DNA from: SZUA-36 sp963749115
Lineage (GTDB): Bacteria > Pseudomonadota > Gammaproteobacteria > Xanthomonadales > SZUA-36
Direction: 5' to 3'
DNA: 64,000 nt
Assembly (NCBI GenBank): GCA_963749115.1
Contig: CAVVLP010000015.1
Span: 1-64,000, forward strand
This document shows positions 50,116-58,710 of this stretch, one piece after another. The notes under the pieces were generated by a model, which worked only from the letters and a program-made list of their open reading frames with translations, ran no database searches and was not told the origin of the DNA. The position numbers and the translations under genes were made by a program. Each line of letters begins with the position of its first letter. The first letter of the stretch is position 1.

Positions 50116-51222
50116 ATGCCTCGTCAAGTCGATAGAACGCCAATAACCAGGTTGATGTTCATACCACTTGTGGTCTTGCTACTCGGTGCTTGCGGAAGTG
50201 AAGATTCAGCCGAAACTGACGCAGCAGCAAATGGCAAAGCGGTCCTGGTTTCCACCCAACAGGCGCAGACAAGGGACTTGCCAATCTGGCTGGAAACCGT
50301 TGGCCAGGTGCACAGCCTGTCGGCGCCAACCCTGGCTGCGGAAGTCGAAGGCCGCATCACCACGGTCACTGCCGATACCGGTGACACTATCGAGGTAGGG
50401 CAACTGCTCGCCGAAACCGATACCTCTACCCTGCTATTACGACAACAGGCGGCGAAGGCGGGTATTGAGCGTCTTGAAGTTCACATCGCCAATGGAAAAC
50501 GCCGTGTTGCACGTCTCGAAAAGCTCTCTGCAAAAAACCTGTCTTCCCAGACCCAGCTCGATGACGCCACGGAACAGCTGGAAGCGTACCAGGCAGACTT
50601 GAAAGCAGCTGTTGCCCAGTTGGCTATCGTCGAGGATTCGTTGACCAAATCCCGCGTCATCGCACCTGTCTCAGGTGTCGTGCAAAGACGCTTCATCACC
50701 CCCGGTGATTTTGTGAAACGCGGACAGGCGCTGTTTGAGATAACCCGCCCCGATAAGCTCCAGGCCTGGCTGCCCTACCCCGAAACTGTCGCATTAAAGG
50801 TGCGCATTGGCCAAGCGGCAAAAATTTACAGCCCGCTGACACCGGGTGCATTTGCCGCGGGTGAAATAACTGAGCTGCAACCCACCATCGGCAACGGCAG
50901 CCGGGCCGTAATGGCCATCGTCGACCTGGAAAACCATGGCGACCTGAGACCCGGAGCAACACTGTCCGGAAAAGTGCTGGTAGAAACACGAACACAGGCA
51001 GTGATGGTACCCAACATCAGCGTTGTACGCCGACCGGCAGGACATCTGGTCTATGTCATCAATGGCGAAAAAGCAGAGGCCCGACTGGTAGAAACCGGGT
51101 ACAGCGAAGGTGGCTTTATCGAAATCGTTAGCGGTCTCAATGGCGGTGAAACCATTGCAACCGATGGCGCAGCATTTCTGACCGATGGTGCCAGTGTGAA
51201 AGTTGCGGAGCCTGTTAATTGA
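50116..51222 (+). CDS. RND efflux membrane-fusion lipoprotein
   Basis: 368 residues from the ATG at 50116, which has AGGAG 7 nt upstream. The lipoprotein signal ends LLLGAC. HlyD/AcrA-type layout: barrel-sandwich (VEGRITTVTADTGDTIEVGQLL), alpha-helical hairpin (about 110-170), RVIAPVSGVVQRRF, then a beta-barrel. It links the inner-membrane pump to an outer-membrane channel. It is in frame with the preceding TetR gene, but a lipobox cannot work inside a fusion, so separate translation is expected. Confidence 0.92.
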   Translation: MPRQVDRTPITRLMFIPLVVLLLGACGSEDSAETDAAANGKAVLVSTQQAQTRDLPIWLETVGQVHSLSAPTLAAEVEGRITTVTADTGDTIEVGQLLAETDTSTLLLRQQAAKAGIERLEVHIANGKRRVARLEKLSAKNLSSQTQLDDATEQLEAYQADLKAAVAQLAIVEDSLTKSRVIAPVSGVVQRRFITPGDFVKRGQALFEITRPDKLQAWLPYPETVALKVRIGQAAKIYSPLTPGAFAAGEITELQPTIGNGSRAVMAIVDLENHGDLRPGATLSGKVLVETRTQAVMVPNISVVRRPAGHLVYVINGEKAEARLVETGYSEGGFIEIVSGLNGGETIATDGAAFLTDGASVKVAEPVN

Positions 51223-54200
51223 ACTTACCTGAAATTTCCATCAGGCGGCATGTGTTCGCCTATATGCTCTCTGCCGTACTGGTGCTGTTTGGCGTCATCA
51301 GCTACAAGGATATCGGTGTTGATCGTTATCCAACGGTTGAGTTTCCAATGATATCTGTGACTACCCTATTACCCGGCGGCACACCTGAAATCATTGATTC
51401 CAGTATTACGAACCTGATCGAAACCTCGGTCAACAGCACACCGGGTATCGATCATATCAATTCCAATTCCTCGCCCGGTATCTCGGTGATTAACATCCGT
51501 TTCAATATGGATAAGGACGTCAACGTTGCCTTCAACGAGGTGAGTGCCCGTGTCAACCGGGTGTTGAGAGACCTGCCCGATGAGGCTGAGCCACCGGTGG
51601 TGGCAAAAATCGAGTTCGGCGCCCTGCCCGTCATGTGGCTGGTTCTGACCGGTGACCGGACCCTGCAACAACTCAACCAGTATGCGCGCAATGTCATCAA
51701 GAAACGGCTGGAAACCATCGATGGTGTAGGTGAAATCCAGCTCGGTGGTGAGCAACGCCGCACCATCCGCGTCAACCTGAACGCCACGCGCATGAAGCAA
51801 CTGGGCATCACGGTTCCGGATGTCGTTCGTATGTTCAACCGCGAGCACCTGCGTCTGCCAGGCGGCTTTCTCATTAGCCATGGAAGGGAAGAATTACTCG
51901 AACTGGACCTGGAATACCACAGCCCCGAAGAACTGGGTGAGATGATCGTCAGCTATACCGGTGGTGCGCCACAGCGTTTACGTGACTTTGCCGAAATTGA
52001 AGACGGCCTGGCAGATTTCCGCCAACTGGCGCGATTCAATGGAGAGCCGACGGTAGGTCTTGGTATCGTCAAGGTGCAGGACGCCAATACCGTGGCCATC
52101 GTCAATGAAATCACCCGGCGTATGAATGAAGAGATTATTCCTAACCTGCCACCGGGAATTGAGCTGCAAGTGGCGCATAACGACGGCACCCTGACCCAGG
52201 GAATTATCGACGCACTGGAAGAACACCTGATTTCAGGCACCTTGCTGACCGCACTCGTGGTTCTGCTGTTTCTGAAAAACATACGCTCCACCATCATTAT
52301 CGCGGTGGCCATTCCGGTATCGCTTCTGGGTGCGATTGCCGTCATGTATTTTCTTGGCTACACCTTCAACACGATGACCATGCTGGGTCTGTTATTACTG
52401 ATCGGTGTGGTGGTGGATGACGCCATCGTGGTGCTGGAAAATATCTACCGGCACGCCGAGGAACACGGTTCGAGCCGTGTTGACGCGGCTATTACCGGAA
52501 CCCGGCAAGTCGTATTTGCGGTGATGGCCGCCACCCTGACATTGGTGGCTATTTTTGCGCCGGTCATTTTCATGCAAGGTGTGATCGGCAGGTTCTTTGA
52601 AGCCTTTGCAGTGGTCGTCACCTTCGGCGTGCTGGCCTCCCTGTTCGTTTCGATGACACTGACACCGATGTTGTGTTCACGTTTTCTCAAGGTTGAGAAG
52701 AAACACGGAAAACTCTATCACCTGATAGACCGCGGCTTTTCTGCCATGGACAAGACTTACGCCAGCTTGCTGAATGCGGCGCTGGCTAATCGCCGCCTGG
52801 TGGCCTGGATCACCCTGGCCGTGGTGCTCTCGAGTGGTTATTTCTTCAGCCATACCGGCTCGGGCTTCATGCCGGTACAGGACGAAGGCCGTTTTATGAT
52901 CAGTGTTAAAACGCCATTGGGCTCCTCCATCACTTACACGGAAGAAAAGCTCAAGGCGATCGAAAAGATTCTTGAACAGAACGAGGACATTGCAGGTTAC
53001 TTTGTAACCATCGGTGCCGATCAGTCCAGGCAGGTCAGTAAAGGCAGCTTCCTGGTTCGAATGACGCCTTGGGAAGAACGTGATATCAGCCAGGTGGAAA
53101 TGATAGAAAAATTGCGGGGTGAACTGACCGGCATCGCCGGGGTCCAGGCTTTTCCGTCACCGATGCCAATGGTGGGTGGCCAGCGGGGTGAGCCATTGCA
53201 TTTTATCTTGAGTGGTCCCGACCTGAACGAGGTCGCCCGCCTGGCGGAAGTGGTGCGGGAACGTCTGGCTCAGAATCCGGGTATCGGCAACCTGGATCTG
53301 GAACTTCAACTCGACCTTCCGCAACTGGAAACCAAACTCAGAAGATCACTGGCGCGTAGCCTGGGATTGTCATCCGACGAAATCGCACTGGCCATCAATG
53401 TACTGGCCGGCGGAATGGATATCGCCCGTTTCAATGACGATCCCGGTGACGGTGAGCGTTATGACATACGTCTGAAAGCCGGCCAGGGACAGCTGGATTA
53501 CAGCGATGATATTTCCAAGGTTTATTTACGCTCCTCGAATGGTGACATGGTGAGCCTGGCTAACCTGGTGACACTCGAACCGAAACTGGGTGCGGCAGTC
53601 ATTTCGCGTTATGACCTCCAATATGCAGCCAATTTCTACAGCACACCGGTTGTTTCGCTGGGTGAGGCCGTCACCCTTGTCAACGAAGCCACGGCTGATC
53701 TTCTGCCTTTGGGCTATGAAGTTAACATGTCCGGACGTGCGGAAGAGTTTGGTAAAACCGTTTTTTACATGCTGTTTGCCTTCGTGGTAGCGATCATCCT
53801 CGTATACATGGTGTTGGCCAGCCAGTTTAATTCATTCATTCAACCCTTCATTATCATGGTCGCCCAACCGCTGGCCATTATCGGTGGCGTGGTCGCTATC
53901 TGGGCTACCGGCCATACGCTGAATATTTTCTCGATGATCGGCCTGGTATTGTTAATGGGCCTGGTAGCCAAAAACTCCATCTTGCTGGTGGACCTGACCA
54001 ACCAGCGCCGGGAAGATGGCAAGAGTATTGATCAATCCCTGAAAGAAGCCTGCCCGATACGTCTGCGACCCATCCTGATGACATCGCTAACCATTATTCT
54101 GGCCATGCTACCTGCTGCCTTTGGCGTCGGTGCCGGCTCTGACAGCAATGCGCCGATGGCCGTCGCCGTGATCGGTGGCATGATCAGCTCGACACTGTTG

Positions 54201-54269
54201 TCACTTGTTGTCGTGCCAGCGGTTTATTCGCTGATTGAGGGTGCGCTGGAGCGTAAACGTACGCCTTAG
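51219..54269 (+). CDS. RND-family inner-membrane efflux transporter
   Basis: 1016 residues, intact. A TTG start overlaps the MFP stop. ISIRRHVFAYMLSAVLVLFG is TM1. Two large periplasmic loops and 12 helices follow. TM4 carries GVVVDDAIVVLENIYRH, the proton-relay Asp pair, and GLLLLIG precedes it. NSILLVDLTNQRREDG and GGMISSTLLSLVVVP near the end are standard. It is an AcrB/MexB-superfamily (HAE1-like) drug or solute exporter. No outer-membrane factor gene is adjacent, so a TolC-like protein is presumably encoded elsewhere. Confidence 0.96.
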   Translation: MNLPEISIRRHVFAYMLSAVLVLFGVISYKDIGVDRYPTVEFPMISVTTLLPGGTPEIIDSSITNLIETSVNSTPGIDHINSNSSPGISVINIRFNMDKDVNVAFNEVSARVNRVLRDLPDEAEPPVVAKIEFGALPVMWLVLTGDRTLQQLNQYARNVIKKRLETIDGVGEIQLGGEQRRTIRVNLNATRMKQLGITVPDVVRMFNREHLRLPGGFLISHGREELLELDLEYHSPEELGEMIVSYTGGAPQRLRDFAEIEDGLADFRQLARFNGEPTVGLGIVKVQDANTVAIVNEITRRMNEEIIPNLPPGIELQVAHNDGTLTQGIIDALEEHLISGTLLTALVVLLFLKNIRSTIIIAVAIPVSLLGAIAVMYFLGYTFNTMTMLGLLLLIGVVVDDAIVVLENIYRHAEEHGSSRVDAAITGTRQVVFAVMAATLTLVAIFAPVIFMQGVIGRFFEAFAVVVTFGVLASLFVSMTLTPMLCSRFLKVEKKHGKLYHLIDRGFSAMDKTYASLLNAALANRRLVAWITLAVVLSSGYFFSHTGSGFMPVQDEGRFMISVKTPLGSSITYTEEKLKAIEKILEQNEDIAGYFVTIGADQSRQVSKGSFLVRMTPWEERDISQVEMIEKLRGELTGIAGVQAFPSPMPMVGGQRGEPLHFILSGPDLNEVARLAEVVRERLAQNPGIGNLDLELQLDLPQLETKLRRSLARSLGLSSDEIALAINVLAGGMDIARFNDDPGDGERYDIRLKAGQGQLDYSDDISKVYLRSSNGDMVSLANLVTLEPKLGAAVISRYDLQYAANFYSTPVVSLGEAVTLVNEATADLLPLGYEVNMSGRAEEFGKTVFYMLFAFVVAIILVYMVLASQFNSFIQPFIIMVAQPLAIIGGVVAIWATGHTLNIFSMIGLVLLMGLVAKNSILLVDLTNQRREDGKSIDQSLKEACPIRLRPILMTSLTIILAMLPAAFGVGAGSDSNAPMAVAVIGGMISSTLLSLVVVPAVYSLIEGALERKRTP

Positions 54270-54360
54270 TCGGGGGCAAAGGCCCTTACATTGAGGATGG
54301 GGTATTTAGATTAAGTGGGATAGCAATGTATCCGGCCCCCTTTATCCGCAATTTCTTAAT

Positions 54361-54413
54361 AAAAAAAACCGGTGTCAGCGAAAGCAAAACAATTGCGATT
54401 CGTCTGACACCGG
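54361..54413 (-). terminator. Intrinsic terminator of the FAS1 gene
   Basis: Read on the minus strand: CCGGTGTCAG, an internal loop with a short CGAA/TTCG continuation, CTGACACCGG, then eight T. It lies 47 bp beyond the FAS1 stop and faces the RND operon end. Confidence 0.88.
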
Positions 54414-54459
54414 CAAGGGATCGCACACCGGTTCTGGTGTGCAGGGGATCGGTCGGGGT

Positions 54460-54975
54460 TTATGAATCGGTCGGCAACATCACCGTATCAATGACATGAA
54501 TAACCCCATTACTGGCATATATGTCGGTCATCACTACGCGCGAGTCGTTCACATACACCGATTCGTCGCGAACACTGATTGCGACATCGGAACCGTTGGC
54601 AGTGGATGCAGAGTCAAGATTTACAACCTGGGTAGAACTCACCTTACCGGGAACTACATGGTAGGTCAGTATAGCTACAAGCTGATCCTTGTTTTCAGGG
54701 AGAAGCAACATTTCTACCGTACCGTCAGGCAGCTTTGCGAAAGCCGCGTCGGTTGGAGCGAAAACGGTGTACGGGCCATCAGATTTAAGCGTATCGATCA
54801 GACCACCCGCTTCCAAAGCAGCGGCGAGTGTTGTGAAGTTTCCGTTGCTGACAGCGGTATCAACGATATCTTTCTTCTTGCCATAGTTACCCGCCAACGC
54901 GGTGGTAGCAAATAATAATGCCGCCAATACTGAGGTAGTGAATCCAAAATTCATCAGTTTACGTTTCATAATCAT
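54460..54975 (-). CDS. Secreted fasciclin (FAS1) domain protein
   Basis: About 171 residues. Signal peptide (TSVLAALLFATTALAG), then one FAS1 domain: DIVDTAVSNGNFTTLAAALEA, the H1 motif YTVFAPTDAAFAKLP, ILTYHVVPGK and the H2-like NGVIHVIDTVMLP. FAS1 proteins mediate adhesion at the cell surface or in the periplasm. AAGGAG is 9 nt before the ATG at 54975. Two TGTATA boxes sit just upstream, within its likely promoter. FAS1 genes recur in light-induced clusters with photolyase and folE. Confidence 0.9.
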   Translation of the reverse strand: MIMKRKLMNFGFTTSVLAALLFATTALAGNYGKKKDIVDTAVSNGNFTTLAAALEAGGLIDTLKSDGPYTVFAPTDAAFAKLPDGTVEMLLLPENKDQLVAILTYHVVPGKVSSTQVVNLDSASTANGSDVAISVRDESVYVNDSRVVMTDIYASNGVIHVIDTVMLPTDS

Positions 54976-55005
54976 TTCCAAGATCTCCTTTAGTTGGAAA
55001 ATATA

Positions 55006-55023
55006 TTGTATATGTTTTGTATA
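55006..55023. promoter_or_regulatory. Tandem TTGTATA operator, site 1 (FAS1 promoter side)
   Basis: TTGTATA-TGTT-TTGTATA: two identical heptamers at an 11-bp pitch, about 30 bp before the FAS1 start. The same arrangement occurs at two further sites in this cluster. An 11-bp direct-repeat pitch is the operator layout described for CarH/LitR MerR-type repressors. Confidence 0.65.
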
Positions 55024-55068
55024 GAAATATCAAGCTCTATTACCTTTTTACATGGCCTAAATGGTATT

Positions 55069-55092
55069 ATGTATAGTATTTGTATATATAAT
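55069..55092 (+). promoter_or_regulatory. Tandem TGTATA operator site 2 overlapping a plus-strand -10 box
   Basis: ATGTATA-GTAT-TTGTATA (55069-55086), again at an 11-bp pitch, abuts TATAAT at 55087-55092. A repressor bound here would cover the -35/-10 of a plus-strand promoter that reads toward the DUF2256-like remnant. Confidence 0.62.
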
Positions 55093-55181
55093 ACACGACA
55101 CTGCCCTCCGCGCCCGGCAAAATCTGCTCAAAAGGGGACAACGTCAAGAGATTGACGCTCATACAGCAGGACACCGTAAGA

Positions 55182-55288
55182 GTGAGTCACAAGAAAAGCC
55201 TGCCGCAAAAGACCTGTCTTTAATAACCAGGGAAAAAATGCTCACGGCAGGAATAGCCCTCGTCGCTGATGATTGCCTCGAGAATTGA
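55182..55288 (+). pseudogene. Decayed DUF2256-like gene remnant
   Basis: From the GTG at 55182 the frame reads MSHKKSLPQKTCL then stops. The first dozen residues match the DUF2256 opening (M-x-HKK-x-LP-x-K-x-C). In a shifted frame CCAGGGAAAAAATGC resembles the W-R-K-K-W stretch, and DDCLEN resembles the final Cys motif, but the Cys-x2-C and Trp residues are not restored by any simple edit. DUF2256 genes are small and habitually sit beside photolyase/cryptochrome and folE genes. This is most likely a remnant. The rest of the 382-bp gap (54976-55357) holds only the operator sites. Confidence 0.45.
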
Positions 55289-55357
55289 ACTGCCACCTCA
55301 GTCGATTTGACCTGACGCGCCGTTGACTTGCTCTCACACTTTAATATGACCTCAAAA

Positions 55358-56050
55358 CTAAGGGTTCAGAAACTCGGCCCGTGTATGAATGTTTTCTTTG
55401 AAACAACCACCCAGTGCTGTCGTGCTGGTTGTCGAGTTTGAATCCATCACCCCACGTGACTTAACGCAATAGTGTGTTGCGTCAATACTCACCGCCACAT
55501 CTTCAGTGCCCAGCAAGGCCTGCAATGCCACCAGGATCTGCCGCGTCAGGCGCTCCTGCACTTGTGGACGCTGTCCGAAAAAGCGCACGATGCGGTTGAT
55601 CTTGGATAAACCAATGATGGTGTCTTTGGGTATATAGGCAACCTTGGCCGCACCATCAATGGTCACGAAGTGATGCTCACAGGTACTGGTAAGGTCGATA
55701 TTACGCACCTTCACCATCTCGTTCGCACCCATTTTATTGTCGATCAGCGACAGTTTGGGGAAGTGCTTGTAATTCAGACCGGAAAATATCTCGTGCACGT
55801 ACATCTTGGCAATACGGTGGGGTGTTTCTGCAAGACTGTCGTCGCTCAAATCGAGCCCGAGTGTCTCTAAAACCCTTACCATCTGTTGGCTGATACGACT
55901 ATATTTCTCCTCTGCACTCAAACCCGTTTCAATCATGGGTGTCTCCAGGCCGTGCTCCATCAGGGCATCGCGCACAAGGATAGCTTCCTGGCTCAGCAAC
56001 TCGTTATCGACAGGGGTTTTGATATCTAACTTAACCGGGTTAACACTCAT
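55358..56050 (-). CDS. folE: GTP cyclohydrolase I
   Basis: 230 residues. LAETPHRIAKMYVHEIFSGL, the zinc/His site TCEHHFVTIDGAAKVAYIP, GLSKINRIVRFFGQRPQVQERLT and HYCVKSRGV are all present. It converts GTP to dihydroneopterin triphosphate. An N-terminal extension of about 45 residues precedes the core. The ATG overlaps the folX stop (ATGA). Supply of reduced pterin for folate, monapterin or a photolyase antenna fits the cluster. Confidence 0.97.
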   Translation of the reverse strand: MSVNPVKLDIKTPVDNELLSQEAILVRDALMEHGLETPMIETGLSAEEKYSRISQQMVRVLETLGLDLSDDSLAETPHRIAKMYVHEIFSGLNYKHFPKLSLIDNKMGANEMVKVRNIDLTSTCEHHFVTIDGAAKVAYIPKDTIIGLSKINRIVRFFGQRPQVQERLTRQILVALQALLGTEDVAVSIDATHYCVKSRGVMDSNSTTSTTALGGCFKENIHTRAEFLNP

Positions 56051-56475
56051 GACGCTTTCTCCAAAATGGGGTGGATGCTCGCTTGAGACGCCTGGTACTC
56101 CAGCGTCAGCGAAACAGAATCTGCGAAACGCAGGGCATGGGGCTTATCTATGGTGACCCTTGAGGAACGAACACTCGGGTGCTCACTGCAAATACACAGA
56201 ACATCGGAAACCAGTTTTTCAAGCAACAGAAACTGGCCTTGTTCAACATGCTCGATCACCTTCTTCGTGATGACCTTATAATTCAGCGCTTCCTCGACGT
56301 TATCCTGCAATACGGCGTTGTCGATGGAGTATTTGATTTCAATATTGAGTACAACATCCTGCTTCTTTATCCTTTCTTCGGGGTTAAAGCCGATTAGGGT
56401 ACGCAAGCGCAAATTCCGGATGTTTATAATCGCGCATGAGGGCATTTGTCCGGCAAATGGTTGTGTCGATAACAT
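56047..56475 (-). CDS. folX: Dihydroneopterin triphosphate 2'-epimerase FolX-like
   Basis: 142 residues. INIRNLRLRTLIGFNPEER, ALNYKVITKKVIEHVEQGQFLLLE and PHALRFADSVSLTL track E. coli FolX more closely than FolB aldolase. FolX epimerises H2-neopterin-PPP to the monapterin form. The first 14 residues lie before the conserved start; a later ATG (MPSCAIIN) is possible. It shares the minus-strand operon with folE and is preceded by operator site 3. FolM, the reductase that would complete H4-monapterin synthesis, is not in the window. Confidence 0.85.
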   Translation of the reverse strand: MLSTQPFAGQMPSCAIINIRNLRLRTLIGFNPEERIKKQDVVLNIEIKYSIDNAVLQDNVEEALNYKVITKKVIEHVEQGQFLLLEKLVSDVLCICSEHPSVRSSRVTIDKPHALRFADSVSLTLEYQASQASIHPILEKAS

Positions 56476-56524
56476 GTCATTGTTCCAATGTTGTGTAAGA
56501 TCAATAAATAAATCTGGTTTTTAT

Positions 56525-56542
56525 TATACATAAATTATACAA
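56525..56542. promoter_or_regulatory. Tandem TGTATA operator, site 3 (folX/GPx intergenic)
   Basis: On the minus strand TTGTATA-ATTT-ATGTATA, at the same 11-bp pitch as sites 1 and 2. It lies 50 bp before folX and about 90 bp before the divergent glutathione peroxidase, in a very AT-rich gap. It could control both directions. Confidence 0.65.
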
Positions 56543-56630
56543 TAGTAATCAAATATTAATTAATATAATGTTTTAAGTAATTTTTTTAGTATGCAATTTA
56601 TATATTGACTTAAACCGTCAGGGAGTAATG

Positions 56631-57170
56631 ATGAAAGTACTATTAGCTTTTTTAATATCGATCGCCAGCCTGCCAGCTTTCGCCTGTGATAGCGCACTTT
56701 TGGACCGCGATTTTCGCCGGCTCGCCTCAACTGAAGAGGTCAATTTGTGTGAAGCCTATAGCGGAAAAGTGCTGCTGGTTGTGAACACGGCCTCCAAGTG
56801 CGGTAACACACCGCAATATGACGGTCTCGAAAAGCTTTACGATCAATACGGAGACAGCGGCCTGGTGGTTCTGGGTTTCCCATCCAATGATTTCATGGGC
56901 CAGGAACCGGGTACCGAAGACCAGATTGAGGAGTTCTGCCGGCTTACCTACGGTGTCGAGTTTCCAATGTTTGAAAAGACGAGTGTCAAAAAAGCCAACG
57001 CAGATCCGTTTTTTGCAGCACTTGCCGATTCCTCCGGCACTTACCCCACCTGGAATTTCCACAAGTTCTTGATCGGCCGCGATGGTGTGTTGATTTCAGA
57101 CTTCAGCCCGCGCACGCAACCCTATGATGACAAACTGGTAGCCGCAATCGAGCAGGCCTTGAGCGAATAG
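56631..57170 (+). CDS. Glutathione peroxidase family protein, exported
   Basis: 179 residues. GGGAG lies 5 nt before the ATG at 56631 (an ATG one codon earlier is closer). Signal peptide LLAFLISIASLPAFA. The peroxidatic Cys is in NTASKCGNTPQY, with the usual partners FPSNDFMGQE and TWNFHKFLI. Cys in place of selenocysteine suggests a thioredoxin-type peroxidase acting on lipid or organic peroxides. The export signal places it in the periplasm, within reach of the DsbD system. Followed after 4 bp by the SOUL gene. Confidence 0.92.
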   Translation: MKVLLAFLISIASLPAFACDSALLDRDFRRLASTEEVNLCEAYSGKVLLVVNTASKCGNTPQYDGLEKLYDQYGDSGLVVLGFPSNDFMGQEPGTEDQIEEFCRLTYGVEFPMFEKTSVKKANADPFFAALADSSGTYPTWNFHKFLIGRDGVLISDFSPRTQPYDDKLVAAIEQALSE

Positions 57171-57174
57171 AAAG

Positions 57175-57792
57175 ATGAAAAACGTTGGTATCATCCTGGT
57201 TGCTATTGTGTTTACCCTGTTGGTAGAGAATGTCATGGCCGTAGAAGAAGCGAAGTACACCGTTTCTATGAAACAGGACGACCTTGAAATACGCGAGTAT
57301 GAGGCTTCGATCGTTGCAGAAGTGGTCGTTAATGACGATTTCGAAGACGCCTCAGGCGCGGCTTTTCGAAAATTGTTCAATTACATTTCAGGTGACAATA
57401 CCGGCCGCAACAAGATCGCGATGACAGCCCCGGTTACACAAAAAGCGGAGCCGGAAAAAATTGCCATGACATCACCGGTCGGGCAGCGTAAAGCAGACCA
57501 GGGCTGGGCTGTCAGCTTCATGATGCCCGCCTTTTACACGATGGATACCATTCCGCTACCGGATGACCCCAATATCGTGCTCAGGGAGATACCAGCCCAC
57601 CGCGCTGCGGCCATTCGTTACTCGGGCAGGTGGAGCGAAAAGTCCTATAAGAAACACCTGTCTTCATTGCTGGAGTGGATGGCATCAGAAAATCTCTTGG
57701 CCGTAGGTGAGCCTGTATGGGCCCGCTACAATGCGCCTTTCACACCGTGGTTTATGCGAAGGAATGAAATCCTGATACCAATCGGTTCCTGA
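57175..57792 (+). CDS. SOUL heme-binding family protein
   Basis: 205 residues with a signal peptide (IILVAIVFTLLVENVMA). The SOUL domain shows DLEIREYEA, FRKLFNYISGDNTGRNKIAMTAPV, IAMTSPV, FMMPAFYTMD and ARYNAPFTPWFMRRNEIL. Members bind heme or porphyrin. It is coupled to the glutathione peroxidase, so a role in limiting porphyrin- or light-driven oxidation is a reasonable inference. Confidence 0.92.
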   Translation: MKNVGIILVAIVFTLLVENVMAVEEAKYTVSMKQDDLEIREYEASIVAEVVVNDDFEDASGAAFRKLFNYISGDNTGRNKIAMTAPVTQKAEPEKIAMTSPVGQRKADQGWAVSFMMPAFYTMDTIPLPDDPNIVLREIPAHRAAAIRYSGRWSEKSYKKHLSSLLEWMASENLLAVGEPVWARYNAPFTPWFMRRNEILIPIGS

Positions 57793-57831
57793 ATAACCCA
57801 TCACAAAAGGGGCCTGGAAAGGGGGCAAACA

Positions 57832-57881
57832 GGGGCTGGATACATTTTTTAGCGTTTTTTTAGCTGTATGTATCCGGCCCC
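57832..57881. repeat. Intergenic hairpin with GGGGCTGGATACAT / ATGTATCCGGCCCC arms
   Basis: 14-bp arms with one mismatch around a 22-base T-rich loop, between the SOUL and NAD(P)-binding genes. The right-arm sequence ATGTATCCGGCCCC recurs at 54326-54339 downstream of the RND gene. This fits a dispersed REP-like repeat and may terminate transcription. Confidence 0.65.
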
Positions 57882-57936
57882 TTACTCGATCATAACTATG
57901 GGTAACAACCCGATTTATTGAGTGAAGGATTAATCG

Positions 57937-58698
57937 ATGCCAAAGTTGCTGTCCTGTTTTTGCTTGACCACCCTGATGCTTGCTGCACTCGTGGTTTCCG
58001 GTCGTGTTGCAGCAGAAACTGAATCGAAGAGCTTCAGAATTCTCGTGTATGGGGCAACCGGAAAGGTAGGTAGCCAGGTCGTCAACGAGGCTTTGAATCG
58101 CGGCCATATCGTAACGGCGGTGTCACGTGACCCTTCCCGTATCACTCTTGGTCACGACAACTTGACGGCTGTGAAAGGTGATGTGCTTGATCTTGAGAGC
58201 GTGGCCATTCTTGTCGCTGGTCAGGACGTTGTCATCACTTCTGTTCGCGGTGTTTTGGGCAAATCGAAAGACCCGAATGACGCCGTTCCCCGTATCGCTG
58301 TGGAAAATGTGGTTAACGCATTGCGCGATATGGGACAACCGGCACCGCGCCTGATTCACGTTGGTGGTTCAGGTTCGCTTGAGGTGAAACCGGGTGTTGT
58401 TTATGCCGATACCTTACCAATGATTTTCATACCCAGAAAACTGCAGACGGAGATAGAGGGACAAGTACTGGCGCTCGAATTCCTGCGGTCGGTGACCGAT
58501 GTTGACTGGACTTATGCCACCCCGGCCAAAAACTTCACCAACGGCAAGCGTACCGGGGTGTTTCGAATTGCAGGCGATCAATTACTCGAAAGCTCAAGCG
58601 GCAGGAGCAGAATTTCCCGTGCAGATTTTGCCGTTGCACTGATCGATGAGGTCGAGAACGCGCAGTTTATCCAGCAGCGTTTCTCGGTCGTTTACTGA
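57937..58698 (+). CDS. Exported NAD(P)-binding (atypical SDR, NmrA/BVR-B-like) protein
   Basis: 253 residues. A signal-like N-terminus (CLTTLMLAALVVSGRVAA) precedes a Rossmann domain with LVYGATGKVGSQV (nucleotide loop), GDVLDLESV and LIHVGGSGSLEV. PF13460-type. SDR-like proteins in the periplasm are uncommon; the leader could instead anchor the protein. Substrate unknown. Possibly part of the light/oxidative-stress cluster. Confidence 0.85.
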   Translation: MPKLLSCFCLTTLMLAALVVSGRVAAETESKSFRILVYGATGKVGSQVVNEALNRGHIVTAVSRDPSRITLGHDNLTAVKGDVLDLESVAILVAGQDVVITSVRGVLGKSKDPNDAVPRIAVENVVNALRDMGQPAPRLIHVGGSGSLEVKPGVVYADTLPMIFIPRKLQTEIEGQVLALEFLRSVTDVDWTYATPAKNFTNGKRTGVFRIAGDQLLESSSGRSRISRADFAVALIDEVENAQFIQQRFSVVY

Positions 58699-58710
58699 AC
58701 CTGCAAAGTG

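Noticed and set aside
55061..55288. 75-codon plus-strand ORF starting in the operator region
   Set aside because: It starts inside the promoter/operator and the DUF2256-like start lies in a different frame; treated as a remnant only.
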